Numbered from the stretch's first letter, positions 26,201 to 39,320 are shown. The stretch is 64,000 bases of DNA from WVYX01 sp039592335 (GCA_039592335.1 JBDHBX010000026.1:1-64000); one strand, 5' to 3'. Notes: a model not told the origin generated them from the sequence alone. Made by a program: numbers and translations.

Positions 26201-29190
26201 ATGAAGATCACGCAGTTCTGCATCGAGAATCGGGTCACCACGCTCGTCCTGACCGTTTTCCTGGTCGTCGGCGGGATCATCTCGTACGGTGGCATGGGCC
26301 GGCTCGAGGACCCGGAGTTCACGATCAAGGACGCCCTGATCATCACTCCCTATCCGGGTGCTTCTGCGGCGGAGGTCGAGGAAGAAGTCTCCGACGTAAT
26401 CGAGATCGCGGTGCAGAAGCTCAAGCAGCTCCTCGAGGTCGAGTCGCGGTCCACGCGGGGCCTGTCCATCGTGACCGCCACGATCAAGGACCAGTACAAC
26501 AAGGAGACACTCCCGCAGGTGTGGGACGAGCTTCGGCGCAAGGTGAATGACGCCCAGCGCGATCTGCCGCCCGGTGCGGGGCCCTCCATCGTCAATGACG
26601 ACTTCGGCGACGTCTACGGGGTGTTCTTCGCGCTGTACGGAGATGGGTACAGCTACGCCGAGCTTTATGATGTAGCCAAGCTGCTGCGGCGGGAGTTGCT
26701 GCTCGTGCAGGACGTCGCGAAGGTCGACTTCTTCGGCGTGCAGCCGGAGGTCGTTTACGTCGAGCTGGATCGGGACCGAATGTCACAGCTCGGCATATCG
26801 AGGGCAGCGGTGGCCGACGGATTGCGCTCCAGGAACCTCGCTGCGTACGCGGGCCACGTCGAGGTGGGTCCCGACTTCATCACCATCGACCCCACGGGCC
26901 TGTTCGACTCGGTGGACGACTTCGGATCGTTGGTGATTGCCGGCGAGCCGGGCGGTGCTCAGATCTACTTGCGGGATATCGCCGAGGTCCGCCGGGGCTA
27001 CCGCGACCCCGCGAAGCAGCTGATCCGGTACAACGGAATGCCCGCCGTCGGCCTCGGCATCTCCACCGTGCCCGACGGCAACGTGGTCACGATGGGAGAC
27101 GCCGTTGGCGCCAGGTTCAGGGAGCTGCTGCCTCAGATCCCGCTGGGAATGGAGGTCGGGATCATCGCCCTCCAGTCGAGAGCCGTGACCACCGCCATCA
27201 ACAGCTTTCTGGTCAGTCTGCTGCAGGCCGTGGCCATCGTCGTGGTGGTGCTGCTCCTCTTCATGGGGCTCAGGTCGGGGCTGCTGATCGGGCATCTCAC
27301 TCGGGGCGCTGATCATCGCCTTGGGCATGCTGGTGGACAACGCCATCGTGGTGGTGGACGGGATGCTGGTGAAGATGCAGCAGGGGGTCGAGAAGGTCCG
27401 CGCGGCGGTCGATACGGTGCAGCAGACTGCGTGGCCGCTCCTGGGCGCCACCGTGATCGCGATTCTCGCGTTTGCGGCGATCGGCACGTCGCAGGACGCG
27501 ACGGGGGAGTACACGCGGTCGCTATACACGGTGATCCTGATCTCGCTGCTGCTGAGCTGGGTGACGGCCGTGACCGTGACGCCGCTGCTTGGAATCATGG
27601 TGCTCAAGCCCAAGATGCCGAAGCCGGGGGAGGCGGCCTCCGACCCGTACGGCGGCGCGTTCTACGCCAAGTTCCGCGGCTTTCTGGGTGGCGCCATTCG
27701 GCGCCGAGCGATGACGATGGGCGTGGTCGTGGGTGTGTTCGTCATCGCGCTGGTTGGCTTCGGGAAAGTCGAGCAGAGCTTCTTCCCAAACTCCACGCGC
27801 CCGCAGTTCATGATTGATTACTGGCTGCCTCAGGGGAGCCAGATCGGGGCCACCGAGCGAGAAGTGGCCGAGGTGGAGCAGTGGCTCATGGAGCAGGAGA
27901 GCGTCACCAGCGTCGCCTCCATGGTCGGAGCCGGCGCCATGCGGTTCCTGCTGACGTATGTGCCGGAGAAGGAGAATCCGGCGTTCGCGCAGTTCCTGGT
28001 GGATGTGGACGACTACCGCCTGATCGACCGGATGATGCTGCAGTTCCAGGAGCACCTCGAGCAGGCGTACCCCGGCGCCATGGTGCAGACCCGGAAGTTC
28101 ATCCTGGGACCAGGCGATCCGGGCAAGATCCAGGCGCGTTTCTATGGGCCGGACCCGGATGTGCTGCGCAGCCTTGCCTCACGGGCGGAGACGATCTTCC
28201 GTGCGGAATCGAACCTGTACGGGATAAAGACCGACTGGCGCGAGCGGGTGAAGGTCGTGCGTCCCGTCGTCGCCGAGGAGCAGGCCAACCTCGCCGGCAT
28301 CACGCGCACTGACATCGCCACGGCGCTGCTCCAGGTGTTCGAGGGCGCCTCGTTCGGTGTGTACCGGGAGCGCGACGAGCTCCTCCCCATCGTGGCGCGC
28401 GCTCCGGAGGCGGAGCGGGCCGACATCAGCAACATCGGCAACATCCAGATCCACAGCCCCGCCGCTGGTCGATCGATTCCGTTGCGCCAGGTGGTGTCGG
28501 ACTTCGAGACCACTTTCGAGGACGAGATCATCGTGCGCATGGACCGCAAACGCGCGATCAAGGTGCTGGCCGACCCGCGGGTGGGCGAGGCGCCACCCAT
28601 GCTCGCCAAGGTGCGACCGGCGGTCGAGGCGATCGAGCTGCCCGAGGGCTACTCGCTGGAGTGGTGGGGCGAGTACCGAGACAGCGCCAGGGCGCAAGCG
28701 TCGTTGGCGGCGTCGTTCCCCGTGTTCGTGCTGCTGATGGTGCTGATTACCGTCGCACTGTTCAACTCGCTGAAGCAGACCGCCGTCGTCTGGCTCGTAG
28801 TGCCACTCGCACTCATCGGCGTCACGCTGGGGCTGCTCTCCACCTCACAGCCGTTCGGGTTCATGGCGCTGCTCGGCTTCATGAGCCTCTCCGGGATGCT
28901 CATCAAGAACGCGATCGTGTTGATCGACGAGATCAACGTGCAGCGCGGCGGTGACCAGTCCGACTTCAACGCGATCCTGCAGGCGGCGGTGAGCCGCCTG
29001 CGGCCGGTTGGCCTGGCGGCGGCGACCACGATTCTCGGCATGCTCCCCCTCGTGCCCGACGCGTTCTTCGTGTCGATGGCCGTGACCGTCATGTTCGGGT
29101 TGGGAGTGGCCACTGTGCTTACTATGGTGGTGGTGCCCGCCCACACTGTATGCCACCTTCTATGGGGTGAGGGAAGCCTAAGAGCTGTCC

Positions 29191-29201
<11 letters not shown>
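26201..29201 (+). pseudogene. RND efflux transporter permease, broken by an internal deletion
   Basis: Two frames make one RND pump. Frame 1 runs from ATG 26201 with TM1 (VTTLVLTVFLVVGGIISYGG), the first porter domain and TM2, to LLIG at 27292. The second frame resumes at 27294 with ISLGALIIALGMLVDNAIVVVD (TM4), and continues through the second porter domain and the last TMs to 29201. The segment normally between them (TM3 and its loop, about 22-24 residues in the family) is missing, with a length that shifts the frame. The remainder is intact, including the TM4 aspartate of DNAIVVVD needed for proton relay. It would pump drugs or metabolites out of the cell with the adaptor and TolC-type partner. 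The stop overlaps the glnS start. Confidence 0.82.
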
Positions 29202-30908
<1,707 letters not shown>

Positions 30909-30912
<4 letters not shown>

Positions 30913-31700
30913 TCGGACCGCACCAGTTCGAGCGCCACATCCACCGCCCGCAGTACGTCGTGCGGCGTGAACGGCCGCCGCAGCGTGGCCTGCGCTCCCA
31001 GGGTGCCCGCGATGGCCAGGGGATCACCCGCCCCGCGGCGCTGCCGGCCTCCGATAGCGATCACCTTGACGTCGGGGAACGCCTTCCGGGCCTGTGCGAT
31101 GAACTCTACCTCGGCCCGCACCGACGCGACGTCCACGAACACGACGTCGGGTACGTCCGTTCCGCAGGCACGCAGACCCGTACTGCCGTCCGCCTCGGCC
31201 ACCACCTCGTGGCCGGCTCCGTGCAGGATCGTCTGCAGGCCGTCACGGACCGGCTGGTCGTCATCCACCACCAGTGCGCGTACGATCAAGTAGTCCGGTA
31301 TGGTCGTGCTGCGATGGCAGTCCTCGCAGCGCACGGGCCGCAAGGTGCAGCCGTCGCCGACGATGGGATCGCCCTGGTGCAGCGCTCCGTCGCACCGGGG
31401 GCAGGTGAAGGGCGCGCGGCTGCTCACCAGCAGCTTGCGAATGCGCGCGATCTCGTCCCGTGAGAAGAACGCCGGATTGTGGTGCCGGCGCTCCCCGACC
31501 CGCCGATCCCAGCGCCGTCGCCGCCGTCCGGCACGCCGCACTCGGGCCCGGCGCTCCTTACCGCTGCGGGTGGACGCCTCGGGGCTCGGCGGTTCCTTCG
31601 CACGTCGATCCTCCCCGGAGCGGCGTGGCGCTCCGCTGCGCCGCTTACCCTCGCCGCGGCGGTCATCCTTCCTGCGATCCGGAGTGTCCTTATCAGCCAT
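30909..31700 (-). CDS. Zinc-ribbon protein with C-terminal receiver-like domain
   Basis: 263 residues in three parts. Residues 1-75 are an Arg/Lys/Asp-rich, probably disordered segment. A zinc ribbon uses C100/C103 (CPRC) and C125/C128 (CEDC). From 139 to the end is a response-regulator receiver: acidic pocket D146-D148 in VVDDDQ and phosphoacceptor D190 in VVFVDVAS. The conserved lysine before the Pro is replaced by arginine (LRRPF, R242), which may weaken phosphorylation switching. The basic segment could bind nucleic acid or act as a hub. It is the last gene of the kinase/TonB operon, and converges with glnS by a four-base overlap. No output domain is present. Confidence 0.7.
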
Positions 31701-31776
31701 GAGTTAGATGTAGCACGATGTGGTTTGTGGATCGGTGACCTGTCTCACCCATCCACGGGGGCTCCAGCCCGCCGCG

Positions 31777-33570
31777 TCACTTCACTGCGAAATACACGTC
31801 CGCCGAGAGCGAGTTTAGCGCCACGCCTTCCTCCAGCCGCTCCCCCGAGATGGCGGTGACGTAAACGGCGAGCCGCGCCCGCGCGTTCTCCGCTGTTGCG
31901 AGCAGCGAGTCACGTGGGATGTTCCGGTCTCCCGCCGTGCCCGCGTACCGCTGGGCCCGCTCCAGCACGGGGAGCAGCGATACGGATACCAGGAGCTGGT
32001 TTTGCTGTAGCAGCTCGAGTGTCGCCTCCGTCGAGTCATACCCCAGGCGCAGGCCTTCGGTCAGGCGCACCGTCTCACGCGCGACGCCGTCCACGCGCGC
32101 CGCGTAGTCGTAATCCTGGATGGGAATCGCGACCTCGTCCCGCTGCGCGAGGTAGTTGAACTGCTCCACGTCGCCCCGCTGCCAACGGCCGACGTACGGC
32201 ACGCCGAGGTACGCCGTGATGAGCCGGGTGCGCTCGTCCGCCTCGCTGTGGTCGGATGGACGCGCTCCCTGGCCCACGGTGTCGATCGTCGCGAGTGAGC
32301 TGCCGAACCACGGCTCGATCGAGCCGGTGCCGTGCGTCTGGATCAGGTATCGCAGGGTCGCACTGATCTCCCTGCGCTCCGCATAGGAGACGTCGCGGGT
32401 GGCGGGCTGCGCGCTCCCATCCACCAACAGCTCGTTGCGGCCGAGGAGCTGCTCGAGTCGGTGTGTCTGGCTGCGTCGCGCCACGGCGTAGGCCGACCAC
32501 GGGCCGAAGAAGGTGACCAAGGCGAGCACGCACAGCGAACCCGGGATGAGGATGATGCGTCGGGAGCCGCGCACCGTGTAGTACACGGCGATGCCCGCCA
32601 GCCAGATCGAGAGGATCGTGAGGAAGTAGCGTCGCTCGGTGATCCCGTACTGGCTCACGCGCTGCCAGATCGCGAGCCACAGCATGACGATGGCGGGGAA
32701 GAGCGCGATGTAGAACCACCGCGAGTAGGTCGCGATCCAGCGGTTCTCTTCCCGCAACCGGATCGGATACACGAGCAGCAGGGCCAGAATCCCCAGGGTA
32801 GCGACGCTGGAGACCAGATAGCCGATCCACCCGCTGGGCCAATCCTGTGTCGCTATGACCTTGACCAGGTACGCCGTGAGGATCGCCAGGTACACCGTCA
32901 CGATCGGTACCAGGATGAACTGCGCGAACACCTTGAGCCCCTTGGGGTAATCGGTGCTCTGCTCCAGGGTCGCGAGATGGCGCGGCACGCCACCCAGGAA
33001 GAACCAGGTGTTGAACAGGAACGCGATCACGAACCACAGACGACCGTACGTCTCGGGCTCCACGTCCACGCCAAACAGTTGGTCCAGCGCCGCGACGGCG
33101 ATCGCGAGGCCGGTGTACAGCACCGCGGAGAAGATCCCCGCCGTGAGGAAGCGAAGGAACAACGCTTTGTTGTACTGCCAGAAGCCGTTGGGCTCGTCGT
33201 ACCCCACGAAGGGGAGGAACGCCACCAGGAGGTGGAATGCCACACTCAGTTGGACCCAACGTGTGAAAGCGACGTCCTCCGACCAGCGCGGCCACAGCAG
33301 CGCGAACATGAGCAGCACGAGGAGCCCGCCGAGCCCGAGCAGCGAACGCCGGATCGCGTCCCAGCCGCGCCGCTCGGCGAAGAGTGCAAACGCCAGCAGC
33401 AGCGGCAGTCCCAGAAAGGCCGGGAAGAACCAGCGCTGCCAGAGATCATCGTCCTCGACGAGCAGCACGCCGAATACGCTGGCGGCGAGCGCCGCGAACA
33501 GCACGAACGGAAACCGCACGAGGGTGGCGCGGGCCGCGGTAATCACCAACTGAATCGACGGAAGTCGCAC
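31777..33570 (-). CDS. DUF4153 multi-pass membrane protein
   Basis: 597 residues. About eleven hydrophobic helices fill residues 15-385 (for example FPFVLFAALAASVFGVLL, FLRFLTAGIFSAVLYTGLAI); the NGFWQYNKALFLRFLTAGIFS region is typical of DUF4153. The last ~200 residues are soluble and charged, probably periplasmic. Function of the family is unknown. The start is GTG 33570 with AGGAGG nine bases upstream, the site itself lying across the TonB receptor stop codon (13-base gap), so the two are co-translated. No catalytic motif is seen. Confidence 0.8.
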   Translation of the reverse strand: MRLPSIQLVITAARATLVRFPFVLFAALAASVFGVLLVEDDDLWQRWFFPAFLGLPLLLAFALFAERRGWDAIRRSLLGLGGLLVLLMFALLWPRWSEDVAFTRWVQLSVAFHLLVAFLPFVGYDEPNGFWQYNKALFLRFLTAGIFSAVLYTGLAIAVAALDQLFGVDVEPETYGRLWFVIAFLFNTWFFLGGVPRHLATLEQSTDYPKGLKVFAQFILVPIVTVYLAILTAYLVKVIATQDWPSGWIGYLVSSVATLGILALLLVYPIRLREENRWIATYSRWFYIALFPAIVMLWLAIWQRVSQYGITERRYFLTILSIWLAGIAVYYTVRGSRRIILIPGSLCVLALVTFFGPWSAYAVARRSQTHRLEQLLGRNELLVDGSAQPATRDVSYAERREISATLRYLIQTHGTGSIEPWFGSSLATIDTVGQGARPSDHSEADERTRLITAYLGVPYVGRWQRGDVEQFNYLAQRDEVAIPIQDYDYAARVDGVARETVRLTEGLRLGYDSTEATLELLQQNQLLVSVSLLPVLERAQRYAGTAGDRNIPRDSLLATAENARARLAVYVTAISGERLEEGVALNSLSADVYFAVK

Positions 33571-33583
33571 GAGCGCTTTCCTC

Positions 33584-36253
33584 CTAGAATGCGGCCCGCA
33601 GCCGCAGGGTCACCAGCCGTCCGATTTCGGGCGCGCCCACGAACTCCTCGTGCAGGTTGTCCAGCAAGTTCAGCGCGTCCAGCGTAACTAGAATATCGGT
33701 GCGCGTGGGCAGCCGGTAGGCGAAGGCGAGATCCACCACCCCGTACGAGGCGACCTCGCCCTGGTACACCCCCGACAGGACCGGGAAGCCTCGCACGGCC
33801 CGTCCGCGGATCTCGCCGCTCAGGCCCACGCCTTCGTGCCGGTACTGCAGCGTGAGCGCGCCCTTGTTGGCCGAGGCGTTGAGTGGGATGGTGTCGGGTT
33901 GGCCTACGGCGCCCACCACCGTGAACTCGTTACGGCTCACCCACGAGTACGTGCCACGCACGGCCCACGATGGGGATAGGAAGGCTGCCAGGTCCACGTC
34001 GGCGCCCCACAGCGTGATCTTCCCGAAGTTGCGGTAGGTGACGATGATGTCCCACGGATCGAAGGCTTCCTGGGGCGTCACGGTCCCCACCGGCACCAGT
34101 CCGATGAGGCTGGCCAGCAACTGCGCCGAGTCGGGCGGCATGAAGCCGGCCAGGTAGCCGGACAGGGAGGGTTGGTCAAAGAAGGCGTTGGGGGTCTCCA
34201 CCTGCTCCGCGCTGATGAAGTCGTTCTTCCAGGTGTGATAGACGTCGATCCCCACGCTCAGCCAGTCGCCGAGCAGTCCCGAGTACCCCAGCTCGACGGT
34301 GTTGGTGATCGTGGGGGAGAGCGCGGGGATGTCGCTCACGTCGGCCACCGGATCGAACGTCGGTGTGGGGCCGGAGATGTCGAGCCGCCCCAGCACGGTG
34401 GCCACATCCGCGCTCGTGGGCGCCGGGATGGCCGAGAGATCGATCCCGAAGTTCTGCAGCGTGTCCACCAGCGGGTCCCACAGCTGGGTGGCGTCGATCG
34501 GGATGTAGTCGGTGGGGCTGCCCACGCTCGCCGGCGTGAACGGCGAGCGCATGCAAAGCCCGTTGCAGGTACGCGCGAACGTGTAGCCCGTCTCCGGCAC
34601 GCCCTCCACCCGCACGGCGTAGGGCAGCGTGATGCCGTTGGGTGCCCTGAGCGAGTCGGCAAACAGGTCCAGGAACAGGTTGTTGGTGGTCGGGGTCGAG
34701 AACGCGCGATTGTACGTGAGCCGCAGCGTGTGCGCGGGGGCGGCCTGGTATACGAGTGCCGCACGCGGCGAGAACACGGGAGCTTCGAGTCGGTTGTGGA
34801 CATCGACACGCGCCGCCGCGACCAGTTGCATGAGGGGCGACAAGGTCACGTCGGCGTGGAGGTACGCGCCCAGCTCGTTGATCATGTCATCCTGCTCGTT
34901 GCGGCCGGTGATGGTACCGTCGGTGCGGGGGACCGTGCTCTGCAGGTCCACGCCGTAGATGAGGCCCGTCCGACTTCCCACGGCCGTTCCGTGCTGGGCC
35001 TGGGCCACCACCATGTACGAGTTGTCCTGCACCGTGCTCCCGTTGCGCAGCAGGTACGTACTGGCGGCGTCGCTCAGGTTGACGAAGGCCTGTGCGAAGA
35101 GCCGGCCGTGGCGCAGGCGCGACTGCGCGTAGAGGTAGCGCCAGTCCTGCACCTGCGCGGCGCCTAGCGGCGTGAGGTCCACGTTGCGGATCGCGTTGTT
35201 GAGGCCTACGGCCGTGACGAGCTCGGTGCGGGGGCCGGGACGCCAGTCGAGCCGGAGTTCTCCAGAGAGGCGCTCCACCACCGAGTCCCGCGCGCCGATC
35301 AGCAGCGTGTCGGGGTCGGCGCCTCCGGCGATGGCCTGGGCGCGGTTGGCCTGCTCGACTGGGTCCACGTACTGCCAGTCCTCGCCGCGCAGGTACTGCG
35401 CCGAGAGCTTGAGCCCGACGCGCTGCCCGAGCGTGTTCGCATACCGCAGCGCGCCCTGCACGAGGGGTGCCGAGCCACCCGCCAGCGATACCACGCCCCC
35501 GCGATGCTCGAAGGGCGACTGCGTGATCATGTGGATCACGCCGTTGGCACTGTTGGGGCCGTACAGCGCCGAGCCGGGCCCCCGCACGACCTCGATCCGC
35601 TCCAAATCGTCGTTGGTGACGGGGATGAAGTTGAACACGTTGATCCGCAGCGACGGCACCGAGATGTAGCGGTAGTCGCTCAGGGCCAGAAGCGCGCCCG
35701 ACGCCACGTTGTTGAACCCGCGCACGACGATCTCGTGCTGGGTCAGGCCGGTCTGGGCAAAGTCCACGGCCGCGACCGTCGCGACGTGGTCGACCGACGT
35801 GAGCGCGTTGGTCTCCTCGATGGCCTGTGTCTCGATGACGGACACGGAGGCCGGGGCGTTGAGCGCCTTCTGCTCGGTGCGTGACGCGGTGACGATCACG
35901 GGATTGACCGTGAAGGCCAGCGGCGCGAGCGCGACAGACAGTGTGTGGGATTGACCTGCGGTGAGCTCGAGTTGATCGATCCGTCCGCGGTGCCCGATAC
36001 GGGCGAACACCGCGGTGTACCGATTGGGGGAGAGGGCCTCGAGCTGAAAGGCCCCCGTCTGGTCGGTGTATGTCCGGGCGACCAGATTGCCGTCGAGGAA
36101 CAGGTCCACCCGCACCCCGTCCACGGGTGTGCCGGTCACCGAGTCGGTGACGGTACCCGAGAGACTCGCCTGCTGGGCGGTCGCGGAGGCCGTCAGGGAG
36201 CCAAACAGGGAGAGCGTGGCGAGCGCGCCTCGCCACCATGGGACGTGTGTCAT
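33584..36253 (-). CDS. TonB-dependent receptor with N-terminal carboxypeptidase-regulatory-like domain
   Basis: 889 residues from the ATG at 36253. A signal peptide (1-26, ending ASATAQQ) is followed by a carboxypeptidase-regulatory-like fold at about 30-115 (LSGTVTDSVTGTPVDGVRVDL, TDQTGAFQLEALSPNRYTAVF). The plug domain follows (VIVTASRTEQKALNAPASVSVI, ERIEVVRGPGSALYGPNSANGVI), then the 22-strand barrel, ending in the aromatic terminus RLRAAF. It takes up a large or scarce ligand through the outer membrane using TonB energy; the ligand is not predictable. It lies ten bases downstream of a Ser/Thr kinase gene, an unusual neighbour for a transporter. Confidence 0.9.
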   Translation of the reverse strand: MTHVPWWRGALATLSLFGSLTASATAQQASLSGTVTDSVTGTPVDGVRVDLFLDGNLVARTYTDQTGAFQLEALSPNRYTAVFARIGHRGRIDQLELTAGQSHTLSVALAPLAFTVNPVIVTASRTEQKALNAPASVSVIETQAIEETNALTSVDHVATVAAVDFAQTGLTQHEIVVRGFNNVASGALLALSDYRYISVPSLRINVFNFIPVTNDDLERIEVVRGPGSALYGPNSANGVIHMITQSPFEHRGGVVSLAGGSAPLVQGALRYANTLGQRVGLKLSAQYLRGEDWQYVDPVEQANRAQAIAGGADPDTLLIGARDSVVERLSGELRLDWRPGPRTELVTAVGLNNAIRNVDLTPLGAAQVQDWRYLYAQSRLRHGRLFAQAFVNLSDAASTYLLRNGSTVQDNSYMVVAQAQHGTAVGSRTGLIYGVDLQSTVPRTDGTITGRNEQDDMINELGAYLHADVTLSPLMQLVAAARVDVHNRLEAPVFSPRAALVYQAAPAHTLRLTYNRAFSTPTTNNLFLDLFADSLRAPNGITLPYAVRVEGVPETGYTFARTCNGLCMRSPFTPASVGSPTDYIPIDATQLWDPLVDTLQNFGIDLSAIPAPTSADVATVLGRLDISGPTPTFDPVADVSDIPALSPTITNTVELGYSGLLGDWLSVGIDVYHTWKNDFISAEQVETPNAFFDQPSLSGYLAGFMPPDSAQLLASLIGLVPVGTVTPQEAFDPWDIIVTYRNFGKITLWGADVDLAAFLSPSWAVRGTYSWVSRNEFTVVGAVGQPDTIPLNASANKGALTLQYRHEGVGLSGEIRGRAVRGFPVLSGVYQGEVASYGVVDLAFAYRLPTRTDILVTLDALNLLDNLHEEFVGAPEIGRLVTLRLRAAF

Positions 36254-36263
36254 GTTCGCCGGT

Positions 36264-39200
36264 CTAGCGGCTCGAGCCGGAACGCCCTGGCACGGACCGG
36301 ATGTCCTCCAGCCACTGCGCCACGGAATCGCGCAGCACCGCGCGCGGGCCGTTGGCGTCGCGCAGGACATCGAAGAGTTGATCGTACACGTCGCGCGCGC
36401 CCACGCCGTCGCCGACCGCCAGGAGCGCCCGTGCCCGGAGCGGCCAGATCTGGGGCCACGCTACCTGATCCACGAAGCCCGCCATGTGCTCGTAACTCTG
36501 TGTCGCGGCAAGGACCTCGTCGTAGTCACCGAGGGCCGTAGCCACGCGGGCACGCTCCAGCTGCAACGGCCACAGCGATGAGACCAATCCGAACGTCACC
36601 TGCTCGATGCGGTGGCGTCGGGTCGCTTCCTGCCACTCGTGCAGCGCGCCGACCGTGTCGCCACTCGCCAGGAGATCCAGCGCCGCCAGATCACCTCGCA
36701 GGCTCGCATCGAGCGGGGCAGCGTCACCGACTTCCGCGAGTGCCTCCAGGCGCTGCGACGCGCGCAGCGCGGCCGTTTCGTCACGGCCGCGATACCAGCG
36801 AGCGGCGAGCCACTGGGCAATCGGGTCGTCGGTCTGCTCGGCGAGGAGACGCCGCGCCGCCGCGGCCTGCGCGGCACTGTCCGCGAGCGTCGCAACCCCC
36901 GTGATCGCGGCGAGCACGACCCAGCGGTCGAGGTCCTCGCGTGGCACGTTGCGCCGTCGCGCCATCCGCATCATCGAATCGGCCGAGGCGTGTTGTCCGG
37001 TGCCGAGCAGCCTCGCCATGCGCATGCGGAAGGCCACACTGCGATCCTGCTCGGTAGCGGCGCGCTCCCACAGCGAGTTGATCGCGAGTCGCGCGACCTC
37101 TCGGAGCGACAGAGGTTGCTCGAAGTCGCCCGCGGAGAGGGCGAACATCTCCAGCGCGGTCGCCGGCCGGCGGTCGAGTGACCCGGTCACGCGCAGGGCA
37201 GCCGATGAGCCCTGGTAGAGGAGCGAGTCCGCCATGCGCATGAGCTCCGCCCAGACCGAGACGCTGTCGATCTGGAGATACCGATTCATGTACTGCGTGG
37301 CCTCGGCCTCGTTTTCCTGCATCACCGCGATGATCACGAGCTGGCCGATGGCCGCGGCAAAATCGGGATCCCGCTCGTGCACCTGCGCGAACTCCCAGCG
37401 CGCAGCGGTCGGCTCGATCCCCAGTAAGGCGCCGAAGTAGACCTTCAGGAAGCCTAGCATGAACCAGGCGTCCACCGCGTCGGGGTGGCGCTCCACGATG
37501 CCCTGGAACCGCTCCTGGGCCCGGTTGAGGTCCCCGTCGCCGACGAGGATCTCGTAGCCCTCCATGAGCTCGCGCGTGGTGGGGTCGAGTCCGTCCTTGT
37601 AGCGCCGCGCGGCATCGAGCGCTGAGCGGGCGGCACCGGTGCCCCGCGTTGGCTGCGTGCGCAGGATCTCCGCCAGCATGCGCTTGAAGTACGCGGGCGC
37701 GAACGACGAGTCGAGCTCGATCACCTCGTCGAACCGCTCGATCGCCAGATCGAACGCCGCGCGGCGGAAATGGGTGTCGCCCTCGTAGTACGCGTTGAAG
37801 GCCCGCAACCCGCTGGGGAGTGCCGGATTCCAGCCGGCGCGCTCACCGGCTACGCGCTCGGCGAACGCGGAGGACACGATGCCGGAAACGAGCTCCGACA
37901 GGCTGTCGGGTGGACCGGCCACCTCGGCGCTGCGGATCAGCCGTTGGGAGGAGCCGTCGCGCACCTGCACCTCGATGCTGAGGCGCCCCGAGCCCGAGAT
38001 TTCGGCGGTGCCCCACAGGATCTCGGAGGCGCCGAAGGTCGCTGCCACGAACCTGGCCAGTGTGTCGAGGGTCGCGCCGCCGGCCTGGAAATGATCGGCG
38101 ATCGCGAGGCGCACCCGCTCGGCGCTCAGCACGCGGTATTCGGGCAGCCAGTGGAGCTGGTCCTCGAACGCCTGTGGCAGTGCCGACGCCAGGTCGATCT
38201 CCTGGAAGTCGCCCGCCACCGAGAATGGGAGCACCGCGATGGTCGAGGTGCGCGTCGTAGCCGAGCCGCGGTCCCACGGCGCTCCCCAGATGGACCACCC
38301 GGCCACCGCGCCCACCACTACTGCCACCACGATTCCCACGGCCCACTTGAGGGGTCGTGGCTTGTGCTCTGCTTGCTTGAGCGCGTCGAGCCATTCATCG
38401 GCCGACTTGGGTCGGCGCTGTCGGTCCAACGCCAGCGGGGCGGCCAGGACCCGCGCCTGCGTCGGGGTCAGGTCGGGCCGGGCCAGGATCACGGCGCGCT
38501 CGGCGGACGAGACGTCGCTGAACATCTCGATGCGCTGTCCGGTGAGGGCCTCGCAGGCGACAGCGGCCAGGGCGTAGAGGTCGGCCCGGCCGTCGATGTG
38601 CTCGCCATCCGAGGCCTGCTCAGGTGCCATGTACGCCGGCGTTCCCACGACGGCGCCCGTCTGCGTAATGTGCTCGCTCCCCGCCGCGCTGATGGCCCGC
38701 GCGATCCCGAAGTCCGCTACCTGGGCGTGCCCGGCCGAAAGCAGCACGTTCTCCGGCTTGATGTCGCGGTGCACGATGTCCCGCGCGTGTGCGTAACTCA
38801 GCGCCGCCGCGACCTCACGGATGAGCTGCAGCGCGTCGTCGAGCGGGAGCTGTCGCTCCCGCTTCATGCGGTCCCGCAGGGACTCGCCCTCCACGAACGG
38901 CATCACGTAGTACAGAAGGCCGTCTGCTTGGCCGGAGTCGTGCACCGGGAGAATGTGCGGGTGCTGCAGTCGGGCGGTGATCTCGATCTCGCGGAGGAAT
39001 CGCTGGGGGCCCAGCGCCGAGGCCAGCTCGGGAGACAGGACCTTCACGGCGACGTGGCGGTTGTGCTTGAGGTCGTGCGCCAGGTAGACCGTCGCCATGC
39101 CGCCGCGACCAATCTCGCGCTCGATCAGGTACCGCTCCGCCAGGGCCTGCTTGACCCGGCGGTACTGCACATCCCCTGTCGTGGTGGTAGCGTCAGGGTT

Positions 39201-39320
39201 GGTCGAGGGGGTTGGAGATTTCCCCGGGACGGTGGTGGACCCACCGCACTTGGGACAGAAGCTGGCGTCCTCGGGAAGAGGAGCGCCGCATTTGGGACAG
39301 GCCTGCTCCGATACACCCAT
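36264..39320 (-). CDS. Eukaryotic-like Ser/Thr kinase with zinc ribbon and TPR-like extracytoplasmic region
   Basis: 1018 residues from the ATG at 39320. An N-terminal zinc ribbon has C8/C11 and C22/C25 (CPKCGAPLPEDASFCPKC). The kinase domain (about 65-320) has glycine loop IGRGGMATVY, VAVKVL, catalytic HRDIKPEN, DFGIA and GTPAYMAPEQ. One TM helix at ~328-350 (WAVGIVVAVVVGAVAGW) leads to a ~650-residue outer part with an initial FlgO-like segment (TIAVLPFSVAGDFQ) then helical TPR-type repeats. It would sense something outside and phosphorylate proteins inside. It follows the SARP regulator by 62 bases and precedes the TonB receptor by ten, in one operon. Confidence 0.88.
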   Translation of the reverse strand: MGVSEQACPKCGAPLPEDASFCPKCGGSTTVPGKSPTPSTNPDATTTTGDVQYRRVKQALAERYLIEREIGRGGMATVYLAHDLKHNRHVAVKVLSPELASALGPQRFLREIEITARLQHPHILPVHDSGQADGLLYYVMPFVEGESLRDRMKRERQLPLDDALQLIREVAAALSYAHARDIVHRDIKPENVLLSAGHAQVADFGIARAISAAGSEHITQTGAVVGTPAYMAPEQASDGEHIDGRADLYALAAVACEALTGQRIEMFSDVSSAERAVILARPDLTPTQARVLAAPLALDRQRRPKSADEWLDALKQAEHKPRPLKWAVGIVVAVVVGAVAGWSIWGAPWDRGSATTRTSTIAVLPFSVAGDFQEIDLASALPQAFEDQLHWLPEYRVLSAERVRLAIADHFQAGGATLDTLARFVAATFGASEILWGTAEISGSGRLSIEVQVRDGSSQRLIRSAEVAGPPDSLSELVSGIVSSAFAERVAGERAGWNPALPSGLRAFNAYYEGDTHFRRAAFDLAIERFDEVIELDSSFAPAYFKRMLAEILRTQPTRGTGAARSALDAARRYKDGLDPTTRELMEGYEILVGDGDLNRAQERFQGIVERHPDAVDAWFMLGFLKVYFGALLGIEPTAARWEFAQVHERDPDFAAAIGQLVIIAVMQENEAEATQYMNRYLQIDSVSVWAELMRMADSLLYQGSSAALRVTGSLDRRPATALEMFALSAGDFEQPLSLREVARLAINSLWERAATEQDRSVAFRMRMARLLGTGQHASADSMMRMARRRNVPREDLDRWVVLAAITGVATLADSAAQAAAARRLLAEQTDDPIAQWLAARWYRGRDETAALRASQRLEALAEVGDAAPLDASLRGDLAALDLLASGDTVGALHEWQEATRRHRIEQVTFGLVSSLWPLQLERARVATALGDYDEVLAATQSYEHMAGFVDQVAWPQIWPLRARALLAVGDGVGARDVYDQLFDVLRDANGPRAVLRDSVAQWLEDIRSVPGRSGSSR

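Noticed and set aside
32332..33687. 451-residue plus-strand open frame
   Set aside because: Antisense of the DUF4153 gene; strongly skewed to Glu/Arg/Gln, as expected opposite membrane helices.
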